A DNA stretch of 40,151 bases from Bacteroidia bacterium (GTDB lineage: Bacteria > Bacteroidota > Bacteroidia > NS11-12g > UBA955): positions 1-40,151 of the forward strand of contig JALRKL010000088.1 of assembly GCA_023268875.1 (NCBI GenBank), given 5' to 3'. Shown here piece by piece: positions 1 through 7,336 of this stretch. The position numbers and the translations under genes are program-made. The notes beneath the pieces were generated by a model. The model did not search any database. It was not told the DNA's origin and saw only the letters and a list, made by a program, of their open reading frames with translations. Numbering within the stretch: position 1 is the stretch's first letter; every line of letters begins with the position of its first letter.

Positions 1-96
1 GTGCCGTTTTATGAAAAATTCGGATTTAAAACCCAGGGCCCTCAATTTGAAGAGGCCGGAATATGGCATTACAAGATGGTTTACGACGCAAAATAA
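1..96 (+). CDS. GNAT family N-acetyltransferase, C-terminal fragment
   Basis: This is the last 31 codons of a gene that enters from the left edge in frame 1 and stops with TAA at 94-96. The visible peptide contains PFYEKFGF, the typical C-terminal signature of GNAT acyl-CoA N-acetyltransferases (the final alpha-helix and beta-strand, with xFYxxxGF). It is followed by the EAGIWHYKM stretch seen in ElaA-like and related members. The acetyl-CoA binding motif lies outside the window, so the substrate cannot be judged. The following 115 bases (97-211) hold no gene. The only structure I see there is a short AT-rich hairpin at 131-146 (TATTGT, loop AAAA, ACAATA), too weak to call a terminator. Confidence 0.72.
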   Translation: MPFYEKFGFKTQGPQFEEAGIWHYKMVYDAK

Positions 97-211
97 ACAC
101 TTTCAATACGCTCCAACATTTCTTATCTAGTATTGTAAAAACAATAATCGATTGAACTTGTTCCAGCGGCAAGTAAATGGACAATTTTGGTAATAGTTAT
201 GTGTATAAAAT

Positions 212-1459
212 TTAAGGATTTTTAACCGCTATCCTTAAATCGGTGTAAAAACGCATTAACTCTTCATTGTTTTTAACGGCACTGTGATTTTCTAAACAAT
301 ATGCATGTCCAAGTTTGGCCATTTCAATAGCTCTTTTTCGGTTCCCTATTAAATCAATAAGTGCATTAGCAAAATCATTTGCATCGTTGTGGATGGCGAT
401 AATTCCGTCTTCCTTTTTTATAGGAAGCCCTTGAACGGCTATTTCAGTTGCTACACACGGTATACCCAAAGAAAGGGCTTCAATCAGTTTCATCCGAATA
501 CCGCTTCCTGCTAACAACGGAACCACGGCAATTCCATGATTGCGCATAAAATCAGAAGCATCGGCCACTTCGCCATGGTTGTAAACCCCGGTTTGAAAAA
601 ACATTTTCGCATGTTCATTAATACCTTTTCCAGCCACGTGAAATATTAAATTTGGGTGAGCCGCTTTTACCAGCGGCCATACTTTCGATAAAAACCATTG
701 AACCGCTTGCACATTTGCATCCCACTCCATGGATCCAATATGAAATATAGCATCTGGTTGTATTTTCACCTCTACTTTCAGCGAAGTTTTAACACTAGGT
801 AGATACAAATGCACCCTTTTTGCTCCGTGTTTAGTAAAGAAATCACAGTCTTTTTGGGAAATTCCTACAACAGCATCTACGGATTTAATTAATCGCAATT
901 CTTCCTTCTTTAATCGCAGGCTCTGTAATTTTAGGTATAGTTTCTTGAAATAATTTGTACTGTTTACCGCTAAACGCATCCAGATTTCGTGCTCTACGTT
1001 GTGCGCGCGATATACAGTTGGAGTTTTAAACGGTTCGGAACTGTGTATGGAGGCAGTTAATAATTCGCCGCTATAAAAAACTTCCCGACTTAACAAAGGA
1101 TAGGAATAAACTCCTTCTATTTGTATTAAATCAAATTTTCGTTCTTGGATTAAAGCCGTTAGTTTCGCCGATACCTCTACATTGTAGTAACGTTCGAGAA
1201 AATAGCTTCCCCCCGTAAATAAATTTTTCAATGCCGCCCACGGTTTTACCGAGGCATCTAACGGCTCGGTAATTACCTCACAAAATGCCAATTTCGACGC
1301 TATAGTTTCGGGCGTAACAAAATGTTTTTGGGTGTTGAAACTAAAAAAAGTTATTTTATTTCCCGCAAGACTTAGCGATTCAAGTAAACGATAGGTGGCA
1401 AGTGCTCCACCATCGTGAAGAGGCCAAGGTACTCTATTTCCAACTACAAGTATATTCAT
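212..1459 (-). CDS. Glycosyltransferase family 4 (GT-B fold)
   Basis: A 415-residue protein with the GT-B layout. The N-terminal Rossmann-like half starts MNILVVGNRVPWPLHDGGALATY, which is the glycine-rich acceptor-side loop of GT4 enzymes. The C-terminal nucleotide-sugar half has FHIGSMEWDANVQAVQWFL, FHVAGKG and GSGIRMKLIEALSLGIPCVAT; the last matches the conserved E-x7-E-like donor-binding region. It has no signal peptide and probably acts on the cytoplasmic face in lipopolysaccharide or other surface glycan synthesis; donor and acceptor are unknown. Its ATG overlaps the stop of the upstream LptF-family permease by four bases (ATGA at 1456-1459), so the two are translationally coupled. The coupling suggests that the glycan it builds is lipid-linked. 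Family call is firm, specificity open. Confidence 0.88.
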   Translation of the reverse strand: MNILVVGNRVPWPLHDGGALATYRLLESLSLAGNKITFFSFNTQKHFVTPETIASKLAFCEVITEPLDASVKPWAALKNLFTGGSYFLERYYNVEVSAKLTALIQERKFDLIQIEGVYSYPLLSREVFYSGELLTASIHSSEPFKTPTVYRAHNVEHEIWMRLAVNSTNYFKKLYLKLQSLRLKKEELRLIKSVDAVVGISQKDCDFFTKHGAKRVHLYLPSVKTSLKVEVKIQPDAIFHIGSMEWDANVQAVQWFLSKVWPLVKAAHPNLIFHVAGKGINEHAKMFFQTGVYNHGEVADASDFMRNHGIAVVPLLAGSGIRMKLIEALSLGIPCVATEIAVQGLPIKKEDGIIAIHNDANDFANALIDLIGNRKRAIEMAKLGHAYCLENHSAVKNNEELMRFYTDLRIAVKNP

Positions 1460-2886
1460 GAATTGGTTGAAATAGGCGCTTTAAATCGTTTGCGCCGAGG
1501 TTCCCAAAGATTGCGATCGGAAAGGGCTTTTCGGGTAATAAAAACAGCAACACTGAGTAGCAAAACACTGCTCATCCACATACCAAACCAAACAGGAACG
1601 ATGAGCCCCTTACCCATTTTTTCACCGGTTAGGTTTAATGCGTAAAAAAGCACAAACAGCAACACACTGATAACCAATGGCAGGCCAATACCCCCTTTTT
1701 TTATGATAGCTCCCAAGGGCGCAGAAATGAGAAATAAAATCATCAATAAAAACGAGAAGGCGAATTTTTTGTGCCATTCACTCTTATATAACGCAACATC
1801 TTTCCATTCGTAATCTTGTGACGAGGCGTAACCGTCTAAAGTACCTTTAATTCCTTTCGCTGTTGAAACGGCCAAATTTCTCATACTCGCTCGTTTGCTC
1901 GAATCGAAATTATTATATAAATCGGGGTCTATTAATGGAATGATATTCTCAATCGGACGGACGGTAGTGTTTTGACTTGGAAATAGTTTTGGATAATGTA
2001 TTAAGCGACTCAGATAGCGTTCGTTATCAGCGTAATGTTTTTCCATTCGAATTTGGAAGGTATCAATTTCAAGTTGGAGCTGCCTTAAGTTTAACAAACG
2101 GTAATCGGTTGCTAAGTGATCTCTATTCGCAAAATTGAAATCCAAACTCGATAAATCAACCACCATCTGTTGTTTTTCAAAATACATTTTATTGAATGGC
2201 AGGGTTTTTCGATAATTCTCGGCCGATGTCATTTCTTCGTATCTAACTCCATCGAATAGTGTAAAATTAAGGGTCCGTTTATCGCCAGACAATTTCATGG
2301 TTCCGTCCTTTGCTCGGATCACGTTTAAACGCTTGCTATTGTCTTTTTTATACTCGTATATAAGCACATCATGCACGGTTTCATTGTCTTCCTCTTTTTT
2401 CCCAACAGAAATCGCCACCCCTTCAATTTGTTGGTAGAACTGACCCGGTTCGATGTTAAAAGCTGGCTTTTTTGACCTTACCTCCATAAGCATGGCTTTC
2501 CCCTCTAAATTGGCTTTTGGAATGACATAATTCAAGAATAAAAAGTTCATTACAACCAAGCCACACATAAATAGGAAAACCGGCCTTAGAATGCGAATTA
2601 ATGAAATTCCATTTGCCTTCATAGAAACCAATTCGAAACTTTCGGATAGATTTCCAAAGGTCATTAATCCGGCAACCATCACGGTCATGGGCAATGCCAT
2701 TGGAACTAAATCGGCTAAGGACAATCCGATTAACTTTAAAAGTACCAATGTGGGAATTCCTTTACCGACTAATTCGTCGATATATTTCCATAAAAACTGC
2801 ATCAAAAAGAGGAACAAACTCAACAGGAACGTAACAGCAAATAGCCGAACATACATGCGGAGAATGAGCACATCGATGCGTTTCAC
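1456..2886 (-). CDS. LptF/LptG family lipopolysaccharide export permease
   Basis: A 476-residue YjgP/YjgQ-type permease. Three N-terminal membrane segments (about residues 12-32, 48-72, 102-122) precede a large periplasmic domain (about 125-370, the beta-jellyroll of LptF/G), and three more membrane segments follow (about 375-460). In the LptB2FG transporter such subunits extract LPS from the inner membrane. The segments SFELVSMKANGISLIRILRPV and GEKMGKG are typical of the family, the first forming the cytoplasmic coupling region that contacts LptB. The start is GTG at 2884-2886: the resulting MKRIDVLILRMYVRLF aligns with the family's usual KxxDxYIxxxF opening, whereas the ATG at 2854-2856 would remove it. 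A promoter box lies only four bases upstream. A partner lptG or lptB is not in the window. Confidence 0.9.
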   Translation of the reverse strand: MKRIDVLILRMYVRLFAVTFLLSLFLFLMQFLWKYIDELVGKGIPTLVLLKLIGLSLADLVPMALPMTVMVAGLMTFGNLSESFELVSMKANGISLIRILRPVFLFMCGLVVMNFLFLNYVIPKANLEGKAMLMEVRSKKPAFNIEPGQFYQQIEGVAISVGKKEEDNETVHDVLIYEYKKDNSKRLNVIRAKDGTMKLSGDKRTLNFTLFDGVRYEEMTSAENYRKTLPFNKMYFEKQQMVVDLSSLDFNFANRDHLATDYRLLNLRQLQLEIDTFQIRMEKHYADNERYLSRLIHYPKLFPSQNTTVRPIENIIPLIDPDLYNNFDSSKRASMRNLAVSTAKGIKGTLDGYASSQDYEWKDVALYKSEWHKKFAFSFLLMILFLISAPLGAIIKKGGIGLPLVISVLLFVLFYALNLTGEKMGKGLIVPVWFGMWMSSVLLLSVAVFITRKALSDRNLWEPRRKRFKAPISTNS

Positions 2887-2890
2887 AGCG

Positions 2891-2898
2891 CAAAGGTA
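2891..2898 (-). promoter_or_regulatory. Bacteroidota -7 promoter box (TACCTTTG) for the permease gene
   Basis: On the minus strand the octamer TACCTTTG matches the Bacteroidota -7 element TAnnTTTG exactly and is separated from the GTG start at 2886 by four bases (CGCT). With the usual geometry transcription would begin at or within a few bases of the start codon, giving a leaderless message. I do not see a good -33 TTTG at the normal distance, so this rests on the -7 box and its position. It would separate this operon from the B12 operon ending at 2929. Confidence 0.55.
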
Positions 2899-2928
2899 GG
2901 ATAAATTACACGAAGCTAGTTTGCAATA

Positions 2929-3963
2929 TTAGTCTTCGAGAAAGACAAAATTAGAGGGGATGATTCCAGTAAAAAACGAGTGTTTTATTGAGTCAGCTCC
3001 GGCATTCATCACAACCACACGGCCCCTACTGATGTAATCGTAGGCGTCGGATATGTAAATATCTCCACTCTTGGGGTGAACCGACAAACCATACCCAGTA
3101 GTGTACGGCACCACGGAAACAAAAACAGATTTAGAGGGGTCTCGCAAATCACAGCATTGCAAATTACCAGACAATAATAACCACATTGAATCACGTGTTT
3201 GCGACAAACACATGCGATTTAAATTATTTTTCGGGGGAAATTCAACACGTTCGGTAACCTTAAAATCAGAATTCAGGCAAGTCAAACTCGATGAATCGCC
3301 ATCACTTGCACCGACCCACAGTCGATTTTGTGCATCGACCGATAAATATTGGGTTCCTCTAGGCGTTGGAATTAATTTAGCTTGACTCAAATCTGGATCG
3401 TATACCCAAACATAACCATCGTAAACAGCGGAAACTATTCGACCGTTAAACAATGTTATATTTTCTGTCCAGCCGGAGAATGTACCTGACGGCTCAGGTA
3501 AAACCTCGAGGGTCTCTGTTTCAAAACTAAGGGTATCCAAAACCGTTATCGCATTATTTTCCAGGTCGCTGATGTATAATTTCCCCTTGTAAGAAGTTGC
3601 GTATCTCGGTGATTTTCCAACCTCAAACTGATGTTTTACCTTCAGGGTATTGGGATCGACACCAATTATGATACCGCTGTTATTTACAATCAACCATAAG
3701 GTATTGCCATATATCAATCCCGATTGCAATACATCCCCTATAGGTCTTTTATTTACTTCTTCAAAGGCTTTTGGCCAAAGTGCGTTTGAATCGGGATTAT
3801 AAATATCCAACTGAGCATTATTCCACATGAAATTACCTTCACATAAAACAGCTACTCGTGAATTCTTCGAAGAAATTATGGCATTCCCCGAACCCGAAGG
3901 TTCCTTAATACAGGATCCTAAAACCAATGATAAACAAACCAATGAGATAACAAATGTTCTCAT
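2929..3963 (-). CDS. DUF5074-like / YncE-type beta-propeller lipoprotein, BtuG-like
   Basis: A 344-residue lipoprotein with signal peptide MRTFVISLVCLSLVLGSC; the lipobox LGSC puts the modified cysteine at residue 18. The rest is a series of repeating beta-propeller blades, with motifs such as GNTLWLIVNNSGIIIGVDPNTLK, GKLYISDLENNAITVLD, NRLWVGAS and GDIYISDAYDY. This is the architecture of DUF5074/YncE-type proteins that occur beside BtuB in Bacteroidota. The gut representative BtuG is a surface propeller that binds cobalamin with very high affinity and caps BtuB. The gene starts five bases after the DUF4465-like gene and is the last gene under the upstream cobalamin riboswitch, which supports a role in corrinoid capture. 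Residue-level conservation with BtuG cannot be checked here; a more general surface propeller role is the alternative. Confidence 0.78.
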   Translation of the reverse strand: MRTFVISLVCLSLVLGSCIKEPSGSGNAIISSKNSRVAVLCEGNFMWNNAQLDIYNPDSNALWPKAFEEVNKRPIGDVLQSGLIYGNTLWLIVNNSGIIIGVDPNTLKVKHQFEVGKSPRYATSYKGKLYISDLENNAITVLDTLSFETETLEVLPEPSGTFSGWTENITLFNGRIVSAVYDGYVWVYDPDLSQAKLIPTPRGTQYLSVDAQNRLWVGASDGDSSSLTCLNSDFKVTERVEFPPKNNLNRMCLSQTRDSMWLLLSGNLQCCDLRDPSKSVFVSVVPYTTGYGLSVHPKSGDIYISDAYDYISRGRVVVMNAGADSIKHSFFTGIIPSNFVFLED

Positions 3964-3968
3964 TTCCC

Positions 3969-4958
3969 TTATTGTTTAATAAACGTGGCAGTTGCAATAT
4001 TACCGTCGTTAAGATATGCACGGATCCAATATAACCCAGGGGGAATGGACGTCACATTTATATTTCCGTTAAAGAGATCGAATCTGCTAACGGTCGTACC
4101 GCGATAATCGCAAATTTCTAATGAACTTATTTTTGCATATTCCGCAACTCGAAGATAATTGGAGGTCGGATTGGGGTAAACCTTGAGTGAAATCGGTTTA
4201 ATTCTTTGGGTTGCTCCTGGGTGCGCTACGAATATTCTATCAAGTGCGAAATACAGCGGTGTATTGATCCCAAAGTCTCCCACATCAGAACTTTGCAATT
4301 CAAAATCAATCGAATCTGTTTGTGTGCTGAGTGCTACCCATTGCCAAGTGTCTAATAAAAAATGTTTGGTTGAATCAGCTGAACGAAAATCTGCAAGTAT
4401 CACTTGGTGCGTTTTTTGTAATTCGCCGTTTAGGTACAAATGAATATTCAAGATAAAACTGTCCTTATCGGCCGCATTAAACTTTTTGGCAAAATTATCA
4501 CCGAAGGCCATGCTGTTGTATGCAAAGGTGGTATTCGTAATGTAGAACCCATCTACATACTGATCTACCGGATTTGGATTGATCAAGGTAGCGTTTTGAG
4601 TTCCAATAGCATATACTTCTCCTCCTTCTTCCGCACCGGCACCTGCTTTTGCGGCGTAAAGGTGCTTGCTAAAATCACTCGGTTCCAAATTGGTAAGATT
4701 TTTCCTTGAAAATGCCCATTGGTTTTTCCAATAGCCTCCCCAAGACGTATCCCAACCAATATTCATTTGGAGTTTCGCCTGAAACAAACTGTCAGGCGAT
4801 TCGTATTGAGTTAGCCCATTAGAACCGTTCCAAACTTCCCCCGTGGGAATTACAGACTTTAACTCTTCAAAACCAATTTGTTCTACGAGTGCTGTTTGTG
4901 ATTTTAAAGTGCTAAAGGAAACAAATATCCCGAGCAAAACTAATACTGCATTTTTCAT
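3969..4958 (-). CDS. DUF4465-like secreted protein with T9SS type A sorting domain, possible B12 binder
   Basis: The protein has a signal peptide (MKNAVLVLLGIFVSFSTLKSQ), then a domain with GFEELKSVIPTGEVWNGSNG, WGGYWKNQWAFSRKNLTN and FYITNTTFAYNSM. This pattern fits DUF4465, a family common in cobalamin-regulated operons. The last 70 residues (LKVYPNPTSNYLRVAEYAK through PPGLYWIRAY to the end) are a T9SS type A C-terminal sorting domain, so the mature protein should be exported by T9SS and anchored on or released from the cell surface. I chose the ATG at 4956-4958 because it places the signal peptide at the N-terminus; an in-frame ATG at 4992-4994 adds 12 polar residues. It lies 106 bases downstream of the receptor gene and five bases before the propeller gene. 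In gut Bacteroides, corrinoid-binding surface lipoproteins (BtuH) accompany BtuB. Whether this one is homologous is inferred from position and domain type. Confidence 0.75.
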   Translation of the reverse strand: MKNAVLVLLGIFVSFSTLKSQTALVEQIGFEELKSVIPTGEVWNGSNGLTQYESPDSLFQAKLQMNIGWDTSWGGYWKNQWAFSRKNLTNLEPSDFSKHLYAAKAGAGAEEGGEVYAIGTQNATLINPNPVDQYVDGFYITNTTFAYNSMAFGDNFAKKFNAADKDSFILNIHLYLNGELQKTHQVILADFRSADSTKHFLLDTWQWVALSTQTDSIDFELQSSDVGDFGINTPLYFALDRIFVAHPGATQRIKPISLKVYPNPTSNYLRVAEYAKISSLEICDYRGTTVSRFDLFNGNINVTSIPPGLYWIRAYLNDGNIATATFIKQ

Positions 4959-5064
4959 TTTATATTTTAGATTTAATGGTTTGAATGATTTCATGTTATT
5001 TGTTCTTTATTGGGTCTGGTTATGAGGTAGGCATTAGAAACATAATGAATTGGGGTTACAAACA

Positions 5065-6924
5065 TCACATAATGATATTCAGCTTTAGATAGATATTACG
5101 CGGAGGCATGGGTCTACCGGGCATATTTTGATATTGCACATTTAGAATGTTATGTGCGCCGAAATTCCATTGTGAATGACCATTCTTGAGCAATCCCCAA
5201 ATTGATGATTTGAAGGAGGATTCCAATGAAAATAATTGATAAAATGGCAAAATACTAGAATTGTCTGTGGTTGTGTAGCGATTCCCAACTTTTTGCCAAA
5301 TTACACTTAGGTTTACCCTTTTCAAAGCAACACTTAACTGGGTAGTGCTCATTATATCCGGAACGAAAATCTGATGTAGAAAATCTGATTCTTTCTTAAC
5401 CCGAACAGCCGACCTTACCCATTCAAAATGTTCCTTCAGTTGCAAAGAAAAGGCCCCTATTTTTTTAGATAATTGGGTAAAAAATTGCACTCCGGTATAC
5501 CGTCCAAAATACAAATTTTGTGCGGCCCAAAAGGCTCCTTGGGGAAGCCAAATAATGGGATTATTCAATTCGCGATAAAAAGGGGTTAATTCGGCTTTTA
5601 AATCCAAACCCGGCATTATCGTTGGATGCCAAACAAGCCCAACTTCGGTTCCCCATCCGATTTCCGGAGTTAAATTATTTCTTTGGGAAACCTGCCAATA
5701 CAAATCGTTTAAGGTTGGTCGGCGAAAACTCCTGTGAATATCTGTTTTGAAACTTAAACCGTTAAATAATGCCGTATGGGTACCGATGCCACCCGTGAGA
5801 ACTTGCTCTTTAAACTCGTATCGAGCATTTACAAGATAGGCTGTTTTGCCCAAATCCCCTTTCCAAGCAGAAAAAATTGCAGGAAGTATTCGTTGTTTCG
5901 TAGTTTCATAAAATCCAGATTTGCCTTCTTGAATTTGATAATCGAGGCCCAAAAGCGCTCTTCCCCATTGGGTTTGCTTGTATACCTCAGTTTGAAGAAA
6001 CCACATATTGGCAATAGAGGTATCGCCGGAATTTTCTGTTTCAGAATAAACCAGACGATCTGAAGTAAAACCTGCTTTCTGTGTAAAATGAAACCTTTTT
6101 TGGTGGTAATCGTACTGAACTAAATTTCGGGATTGTAAATCTGATTGTCTTCCTAGATCCTGGTTAGAGCCATATAAAAATCCCAAGCCCCGGTCTACCC
6201 TCCCTAATTCGGAGATGATCTTAAACTGGTGATTGTTTAGCCCATGCGCGGCAACCAATCGAATATTTTGAAGGTTTAAGTGGCTATTGAATGAAGTTCG
6301 ATTGACTTGTTTTATCGGATCAAAAAAATCAAAAACATTGGCTCTATCCATCCAAGAACTCGTCAAGTTGAAATAGTTGCGATTATTCCCCTTACCAATT
6401 TGAAACCCCGATTGAAAATTACCCAAGGAATTGGCTTCCGCATTTAAACGTATTCTCAAGGGAGAATTGAAGTGTATTTGATTGTTCAAAACAACGGTTC
6501 CTCCGACGCTTCCAGATCCGTACATGGCCGAATTTCCTCCCTCGATCAATATCATTTCATCCATCCCGAATGTAGAAACACCGTTAAAATCCATCATGCC
6601 GAGCATAGGATGATTGATGGGCAATCCATTCCAAAGAACTTGAGTTTGAGTAGCGTCTGCGCCTCGTTTAGAAATCGTAGCAGAACCCGATACTCCATAT
6701 TCCTTGAAAAATTGAGCCGCCTCCTGCATGTTTTGTGATAGCAGTCCAAAACCGGTTCCCGGGTGTAATTTCAATTCTCGACGACCGATATTCGCAAATT
6801 CGATACGCTCCGCTCTGATACGCACCGTATCAACCATTGGAACGGGTCGATTATCAGGCTCCCAACTTGTGGAGTCTCCCAATGATGCCAAGCAGGCGGC
6901 GATATGTACTACATAATGCAGCAT
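5065..6924 (-). CDS. btuB: TonB-dependent outer-membrane receptor, BtuB-like (cobalamin)
   Basis: A 619-residue TonB-dependent transporter. A possible TonB box (VDTVRIRAE) comes at about residues 31-39. The plug domain follows, with GSATISKRGADATQTQVLWNG, GMDEMILIEGGNSAMYGSGSVGGTVVLNN, then a 22-strand-type barrel ending in the aromatic strand PRNIYLKLNIIM. Its size and lack of an N-terminal carboxypeptidase-like domain fit BtuB-type rather than SusC-type receptors. It sits directly behind a cobalamin riboswitch, so corrinoid import is the best-supported substrate. The start at 6924 is forced: an in-frame TAA lies two codons upstream. The resulting signal peptide (MLHYVVHIAACLASLGDS) is odd because its n-region has no lysine or arginine. 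The inner-membrane BtuCDF transporter is not nearby. Confidence 0.87.
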   Translation of the reverse strand: MLHYVVHIAACLASLGDSTSWEPDNRPVPMVDTVRIRAERIEFANIGRRELKLHPGTGFGLLSQNMQEAAQFFKEYGVSGSATISKRGADATQTQVLWNGLPINHPMLGMMDFNGVSTFGMDEMILIEGGNSAMYGSGSVGGTVVLNNQIHFNSPLRIRLNAEANSLGNFQSGFQIGKGNNRNYFNLTSSWMDRANVFDFFDPIKQVNRTSFNSHLNLQNIRLVAAHGLNNHQFKIISELGRVDRGLGFLYGSNQDLGRQSDLQSRNLVQYDYHQKRFHFTQKAGFTSDRLVYSETENSGDTSIANMWFLQTEVYKQTQWGRALLGLDYQIQEGKSGFYETTKQRILPAIFSAWKGDLGKTAYLVNARYEFKEQVLTGGIGTHTALFNGLSFKTDIHRSFRRPTLNDLYWQVSQRNNLTPEIGWGTEVGLVWHPTIMPGLDLKAELTPFYRELNNPIIWLPQGAFWAAQNLYFGRYTGVQFFTQLSKKIGAFSLQLKEHFEWVRSAVRVKKESDFLHQIFVPDIMSTTQLSVALKRVNLSVIWQKVGNRYTTTDNSSILPFYQLFSLESSFKSSIWGLLKNGHSQWNFGAHNILNVQYQNMPGRPMPPRNIYLKLNIIM

Positions 6925-6961
6925 AAGTTACCTAACTCGGAAATAAATAGCATGGTATAGC

Positions 6962-7014
6962 CAGACAAATACGGTCTGATAGAACCTACTACCTCGCTTT
7001 TATTCCCGAAAGCG
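6962..7014 (-). promoter_or_regulatory. Hairpins between riboswitch aptamer and btuB, candidate expression platform
   Basis: Between the aptamer and the btuB start, two hairpins can form in the minus-strand RNA. One pairs CGCTTT (7009-7014 on the plus strand) with AAAGCG (6995-7000) around an eight-base loop. The other pairs CAGAC with GTCTG (6962-6966 with 6974-6978). Neither is followed by a U-tract, so a transcriptional terminator is unlikely and control of translation is more plausible. The assignment as expression platform is inference from position. Confidence 0.4.
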
Positions 7015-7024
7015 GATTGATATA

Positions 7025-7200
7025 GTGAGATTGGCAGGTCTTCTGACTTCCTCACCGAAGGCGCCTTCCCGTTTTCACAGTGGCATAAAGGCCTAAGGTA
7101 ATTCTCCAATTGGAGATGAGGTTACAGCTGCGGGTACAGTCACGGTTTTTCACCGTAGTTCCCTTTTCATTTCAAAAACATCTTGCCCGATGCTATTGAA
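7025..7200 (-). ncRNA. Cobalamin (AdoCbl-class) riboswitch
   Basis: The minus-strand RNA contains the core of a cobalamin aptamer in the right order. A GGGCAAGA-type 5' segment is followed by GGGAACTACGGTGAAAAACC (P4/P5 region), the invariant ACTGTACCCGCAGCTGTAAC core, a peripheral hairpin (TCTCC/GGAGA), and finally the B12 box AGTCAGAAGACCTGCC at 7033-7048. A TAnnTTTG promoter box just upstream (7216-7223) would start transcription about ten bases before the aptamer. The RNA leads into the btuB-like receptor 100 bases later and should repress the three-gene uptake operon when cobalamin is plentiful. The exact ends are approximate, since P1 was not folded computationally. Confidence 0.95.
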
Positions 7201-7215
7201 AACCAAAACTCGATG

Positions 7216-7223
7216 CAAACATA
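7216..7223 (-). promoter_or_regulatory. Promoter -7 box (TATGTTTG) for the B12 uptake operon
   Basis: TATGTTTG on the minus strand is an exact TAnnTTTG match. It is placed so that transcription would begin around 7210, immediately upstream of the cobalamin aptamer. A good -33 TTTG is not visible at 19-21 bases. The location just before a well-defined leader RNA is the main support. Confidence 0.55.
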
Positions 7224-7295
7224 CGCCGTTTGTTTATTTCTTTACCTAGTTCTTTTCCACACGATTGGTCGAAGCAATATCAGATACATCGATAG

Positions 7296-7331
7296 TTTGT
7301 CCACAGAAAAGCCAAACCTTGATTACCTTTG
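7296..7331 (+). promoter_or_regulatory. Promoter for the TolC / membrane fusion protein operon
   Basis: TTTG at 7296-7299 and TACCTTTG at 7324-7331 match the Bacteroidota -33 and -7 elements; the 24-base spacer is a little longer than usual. The -7 box ends five bases before the ATG at 7337, so the message would be leaderless or nearly so. Together with the promoter at 7216-7223 on the other strand it accounts for the non-coding 412 bases between btuB and tolC (6925-7336). Confidence 0.55.
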
Positions 7332-7336
7332 TTATT

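Noticed and set aside
131-146. Short inverted repeat TATTGT/ACAATA downstream of the acetyltransferase tail
   Set aside because: Only 6 bp, entirely A/T except for one pair, with no T-run; too weak to call a terminator.
6909-7109. A 66-codon minus-strand frame overlapping the start of btuB and the riboswitch
   Set aside because: It lies within the cobalamin aptamer and leader and has no membrane, signal or family features; the RNA structure accounts for the sequence.
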